From NCBI RefSeq assembly GCF_000006565.2, contig NC_031472.1, positions 3,247,885 to 3,311,884 of the forward strand: a stretch of DNA of 64,000 bases, written 5' to 3'. Made by a program: the position numbers and the translations under genes. Origin of the DNA: Toxoplasma gondii ME49. Lineage: Eukaryota; Apicomplexa; Conoidasida; Eucoccidiorida; Sarcocystidae. The notes below the pieces were generated by a model, which ran no database searches, had not been told where the DNA came from, and saw only the letters and a program-made list of their open reading frames with translations. Below are positions 60,121 through 64,000 of this stretch, piece after piece (within the stretch, counting starts at the first letter, position 1; every line of letters starts with the position of its first letter).

Positions 60121-60128
60121 TCATTTTT

Positions 60129-61275
60129 TGCGGCCTTGCACATGTATTTCGGCGTTTGTTCCGAGACAGCAACGGTTCATCATTCTTCACCCTGGCGCAT
60201 GCCAGTGATCGAGTAACACATCGACCCATGTGTATGTCGTCCGTGGAAGATCACATCTGTTCAGATCACGCGACGGAGGACCCTCATCGACATCCCCGTG
60301 TATCTCTGATTTCTGTTTCTTCGTTCGCTTTCGCCCTCATCTGTTGCATACGGTGGGCGTCTTCCCAATCCGATGGTATATCGAAAATGATGAAGATGCC
60401 CAGGGATTGTCAGTGTGACGTGAGATCCGCGAAAAAAACAGGCTGTGCTTGCTGTTGCCATTGTCTCTCCTCGCATCATGTGCGGTTACTACCGACTGGC
60501 TACGACCACGTATGGAATCAACTGGTCGCTGCACAGGCCCGCTGACGGGTCTGAGACGCAAACACCTCCCGACGCATTTCTACTGTGGACAGCTGTAAAT
60601 GTATGGGTGTGGCGCGGCGCAGTGTAGGAGAGACACGACCACGATGATGAAGGGGCGATTCATGTTTCGGATGAGCTGCGGTAGACTGGAGAGCATGTGT
60701 GGTGTGTCACCCGTGTGCGTTCTGGTTGCCATTCGGAGGGGCTGAAGGTTCCGGTCTCCATGTGGCGAGGCTGAGGGGTCGGCTCGCAGCACCGAGTATT
60801 TCGGAGGACGTCGTCATCGCCGTTTGTGAAGCGATTCTGGATTCACATGATCGGAGAAGGGGGGAGTGAGCTCGGCTTGTTTGATAGGCTGACGGATCGT
60901 GTGGCCCGACGGAATTGGCTGCCGATGATATTGTGAATGGGAAAGTAACTTCGTGGTTGTTCTATTTCAGCGCGAACAAGTACGAAAGCTGCGCCAGTTG
61001 AAACCCACGGCCGCCATAGCACACATTCATTGTCATTGAACGCATGGCCTGGCAGCGAGTCCATATAAATCGTTGACGCCATAAGGGGCCTTATCGTTAA
61101 GTGACGGACTGCAGCGACTAAGGTACACTGTCACTAGACTGCTGACTGCAGGTGTCAACAATGTCTTCGTGCGGTGTTCGATCTTTCTCCGCTAGTATCA
61201 GACGGTACGCTGAGACATTGTACGGAGGCGGCAACGCTTATTCCTAATCGCATGCTGCGATACAATGGTGTCTTC
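60129..61275. repeat. C7: unit with a 585-bp internal deletion
   Basis: At about 60,720 the sequence jumps from the CACCCGTGTGC region straight to CCATTCGGAGGGGCTG. In C8 those points lie about 585 bases apart (about 61,866 and 62,450). The doublet and the start of the minus-strand frame are lost. V4 follows. Confidence 0.85.
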
Positions 61276-62937
61276 TGCGCTCGTGCGAGCATATTCCGCC
61301 GTTCGCTCCTTGCCAGCAAGGGGCCACCGTCCTTCACCCTCCCGTCTGGCACTAAACAAATGACACGTGCAGCCACGTGTATGTCGTCCGTGGAAGATCA
61401 CAGCTGTTCAGATCACGCGACGGAGGACCCTCATCGACAACCCAGTGTATCTCTGATTTCTGTTTCTTCGTTCGCTTTCGCCCTCATCTGTTGCATACGG
61501 TGGGCGTCTTCCCAATCCGATGGTATATCGAAAATGATGAAGATGCCCAGGGGTTGTCAGTGTGACGTGAGATCCGCGAAAAAAACAGGCTGTGCTTGCT
61601 GTTGCCATTGTCTCTCCTCGCACCATGTGCGGTTACTACCGACTGGCTACGACCACGTATGGAGTCAACTGGTCTCTGCACAGGCCCGCTGACGGGTCTG
61701 AGACGCAAACGCCTCCCGACGCATTTCTACTGTGGACAGCTGTAAATGTATGGGTGTGGCGCGGCGCAGTGTAGGAGAGACACGACCACGATGATGAAGG
61801 GGCGATTCATGTTTCGGATGAGCTGCGGTAGACTGGAGAGCATGTGTGGTGTGTCACCCGTGTGCCCTCTGGTTGACTGCCTCGAGGTCCTGGGGCGGCT
61901 GCGTGCACCACACACGAGATATTCAGAAGGACACGAGCCATTCACACGGACGCGAGCCATTCAGAAGAACTGGGGGACTTCGCAGTGGCCATTGTTCATG
62001 AAGCGAGGATCGTACAAGAGGCGTCGCCCGACCTGACTGAACTCTGTCACCGCCTTCTCCGCCTTTACCTGCAGATGGTATGCATTGGCTGGTGCACGCG
62101 ACACTTTGTGGCGAGTTCGGAGGAGGAGGCACTGACAGTCTCGGGGCGCCAAGGCGGCCGGTGCGGGGGTGCGACAGCGACGGGACCGGAGGTCTGACGA
62201 AATGAGGGTTAGTTTCGACGGCCGGGAAGAACATCAGGTGACTAGTTGAGTGTGTTTGTGGGACGTGTTGAGGATCGTTGCGTGCACGGTACACAGAGCA
62301 GAAGCACGGTGCACAGAGCAGAATCGGTGAGGTCGGAGTCGGGAATGTTGTGTATGTGGAGTGCATCTGGTACCCGACCTCGTGCGTCCATGTGGCAGTC
62401 CGACCGTTGCGCGTCCATCTGACGGCGTGAGTTATCGTAGCGACTGTTTCTCTATTCGGAGGGGCTGAGGATTCCGGTCTCGATGTGGCGAGGCTGAGGG
62501 GTCGGCGCGCAGCACCGAGTATTTCGGAGGACGTCGTCATCGCCGTTTGTGACGCGATTCTGGATTCACAGGATCGGAGAAGGGGGGAGTGAGCTCCGCT
62601 TGTGGGATAGGCTGCGAGATTGTGAGCCCCGGCGGAGTTCGCTGCCGATGATATTGTGAATGGGAAAGTAACTTCGTGGTTGTTCTATTTCAGCGCGAAC
62701 AAGTACGAAAGCTGCGCCAGTTGAAACCCACGGCCGCCATAGCACACATTCATTGTCATTGAACGCATGGCGTGACAGCGAGTCCATATATGTCGTTGAC
62801 GCCATAAGGGGCCTTATCGTTAAGTGACGGATTGCAGCGACTAAGGTACACGGTCACTAGACTGCTGACCGCAGGTGTCGACAATGTCTTCGTGTTGTGT
62901 TCGGTCTTTCTTCGCTAGTATCAGACGGTTCGCGCAT
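61276..62937. repeat. C8: last unit, P' front, V4
   Basis: It has a P'-type front like C6 but a young standard body from 61,380. Family similarity stops at about 62,937, within a V4 block that other copies continue. Confidence 0.85.
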
Positions 62938-64000
62938 GGGAGGCACCAAGCGCTGGCCGCACCAGGCGCTTGTCATTAAGTACCGGCGACCTGAGTGAGT
63001 GCTTTCGTCTGACTTCGGCCGGGCACGCAAGCCTTTTTCGTTTCTCCCCACAGGCGGTAGGCAGCGGATGCAGGGCATGACAGCGTGGTGGACAGTGTGG
63101 CAAAGACTAGATGGAAATGCTTGTGGCGTCCAGTGCCCATACGACGGGGGCGAAGCCACGCTTACGAGTGAATAAAAGGTAGCTGGACAGACGGATATGC
63201 TGTTGCGCTGGTGGGCGTCATGCAAACGTGAGTGATGGTGGGTTTTTTGAGCACTCTTGATCACATTGGTCCAAGTTTCCCCCCGACACCAGCAGGTGTG
63301 GGCTAACGGTACTGGGTTTTGAATAGTCAGTAGCGAAGCGTGTAGTTGTCATCGGCTGTGCAGTGACGTGTTGTGTACCACAGAGGCAAATTGGAGCGCG
63401 AATGTCAAGCCGAGACGCTAACATGCTGATCAAAAAGTTGTTAACGTGAACTGTATCCCGTAGCCCGTCTAACACCACATTAGGAGTTACCCTGTTGCAA
63501 ACCTGTGGCGACAACGTGCCACATAAAGAAGAAGTCGAATTTAACTAATGGACGGCTACATGAAGTCGGGTTGGAAGAAGGGTTGGTTGCGCTGGTAGCA
63601 TGCCCTGCTGGATCCGCTGGCCTTGTGGTCCGATGGTAGGCGCTTGTCTTGTGGAACGTCGCGCCTGATCCAAATGCCCATCGACATACCCTGTTGTTGT
63701 GGAATGCTGTGCCATATGGTGCTCTATGCTTCGCCCAGCAACAGACAGTAGGAACACGCCACAACGAAAGGGAAACCAGCGATAGGTAATATGTACGTGG
63801 CGGCCCACTGGACGAGCGATGTGAGAGAGGCTGGGCTCCATCCGTGTCATTATTTGCGCGACAATGCAAAACGCGCTCTGTTTCGTCCCGCGTATGCACC
63901 TGATGGTTCGGTTTCGTGGGTGGAGCGCGCGCATTTCATCGGCGGAGGGGGCTGTACGCAGTCGCAGGCAACGGTATTCGGCATGCTTTTCGGTGCATCG
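62938..64000. other. Low-copy flank with no supported gene
   Basis: Apart from the family B fragment at about 63,018-63,170, only minus-strand frames without convincing starts are seen (63,480-63,899 from a GTG; 63,545-63,934). Confidence 0.45.
63018..63170 (+). repeat. Decayed family B fragment
   Basis: CAGGCGGTAGGCAGCGG is identical to the B array head (for example 46,013). Looser matches lie on both sides: ACTTCGGCCGGGCACG to ACTTCGCTCGGCTACG, and GTGGTGGACAGTGTGG to GTGGTGGGCAGTGCGG. Here the upstream side is a strong pyrimidine tract ending in CCCCACAG, which the array copies lack. Confidence 0.65.

Larger units (their letters stand above)
56716..60128. repeat. C6: old diverged unit of expanded length
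   Basis: The front (56,716-56,990) is a P' variant shared with C8. From 56,990 to about 57,300 only loose similarity to the family remains (GGAATCACCTGGT; CCCGCTGACGAGC). About 57,300-58,880 has no family match. Loose similarity resumes at about 58,890, and at about 59,085 it returns abruptly to young sequence (GAGGTCCTGGGGCGGCTG), with V2 at about 59,800. Confidence 0.75.
47380..62937. repeat. Family C tandem array
   Basis: Units in one orientation are anchored on TGCGGCCTTGCAC or a variant near 48,376, 50,111, 51,834, 53,605, 54,994, 56,716, 60,129 and 61,276, plus a partial first unit. The intact period is about 1.72-1.77 kb. A well-conserved part of about 1.2 kb is followed by a variable block V with at least four forms: V1 at 48.0 and 51.45 kb; V2 at 49.7, 54.6 and 59.8 kb; V3 at 53.15 kb; V4 at 56.3, 60.9 and 62.6 kb. 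V forms are shuffled among otherwise similar units. Confidence 0.9.

Noticed and set aside
59942..60545. Long frame spanning the 134-N gap
   Set aside because: Most of the translation is N; the open frame is an artefact of unknown bases.
47661..62323. CRISPR-like array from the 20-bp repeats
   Set aside because: Only two adjacent copies per site with no spacers, and the sites are spaced by the 1.7-kb unit.
1..64000. Bacterial or phage origin
   Set aside because: No ribosome-binding-site-led genes, operons or frames longer than 263 codons occur in 64 kb, and the longest recur only as repeat copies.
1..64000. tRNA or rRNA genes
   Set aside because: No cloverleaf with a proper GGTTCRANNCC arm and acceptor pairing, and no conserved rRNA segments found by eye.

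Overview
The window looks like eukaryotic, repeat-dominated chromosomal DNA. GC is roughly half by eye, there are no operons or long uninterrupted genes, and many open frames sit next to pyrimidine-rich CAG acceptors and GT donors. About 45 of the 64 kb are kilobase-scale, mosaic, tandem repeats with no convincing coding sequence. My best guess for the source is a subtelomeric or heterochromatic block of a tissue-cyst coccidian (Toxoplasma, Hammondia or Neospora type). That rests on base composition, the intron style, the general architecture and one candidate exon. The exon (about 25.5 kb) has a hydrophobic segment followed by RRLAE, the form of the TEXEL/ASP5 cleavage motif of exported dense-granule proteins. 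The organism call is an inference, not an identification.

Layout. (1) 1 to about 18,200: family A, eleven visible tandem monomers of about 1.65-1.77 kb. They are mosaics of interchangeable sub-blocks (three a-types, four e-types, three g-types) and include a 2.25 kb near-identical duplication at a 3,365 bp offset. (2) About 18,200-36,480: non-tandem core. It holds candidate exons on both strands (the TEXEL-type exon, a signal-peptide exon at 34.3 kb, and acceptor-led open frames at 21-24 kb and 27.7-28.7 kb) and one old family B copy at 33.44-34.09 kb. (3) About 36,480-46,990: family B, nine copies, in short units of about 1.13 kb and long units of 1.4-1.56 kb that keep an extra tail. (4) About 46,990-47,380: B-to-C junction, crossed by a 165-codon open frame with a strong membrane segment. 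(5) About 47,380-62,937: family C, units of about 1.72-1.77 kb. One unit is internally deleted, one old diverged unit is embedded in the young array, and each normal unit carries an exact 20 bp doublet. (6) 62,937-64,000: low-copy DNA with a decayed family B fragment.

There are five N runs. The four 20-N runs are placeholders: comparison with intact copies implies about 266, 206 and 361 bp for three of them, and about 1.4 kb (most of a monomer) for the one at 9,519. No rRNA, tRNA, CRISPR array, transposase, reverse transcriptase or telomere array was seen. No gene product is certain. The CDS entries are candidates graded by confidence, and no gene symbol is justified.
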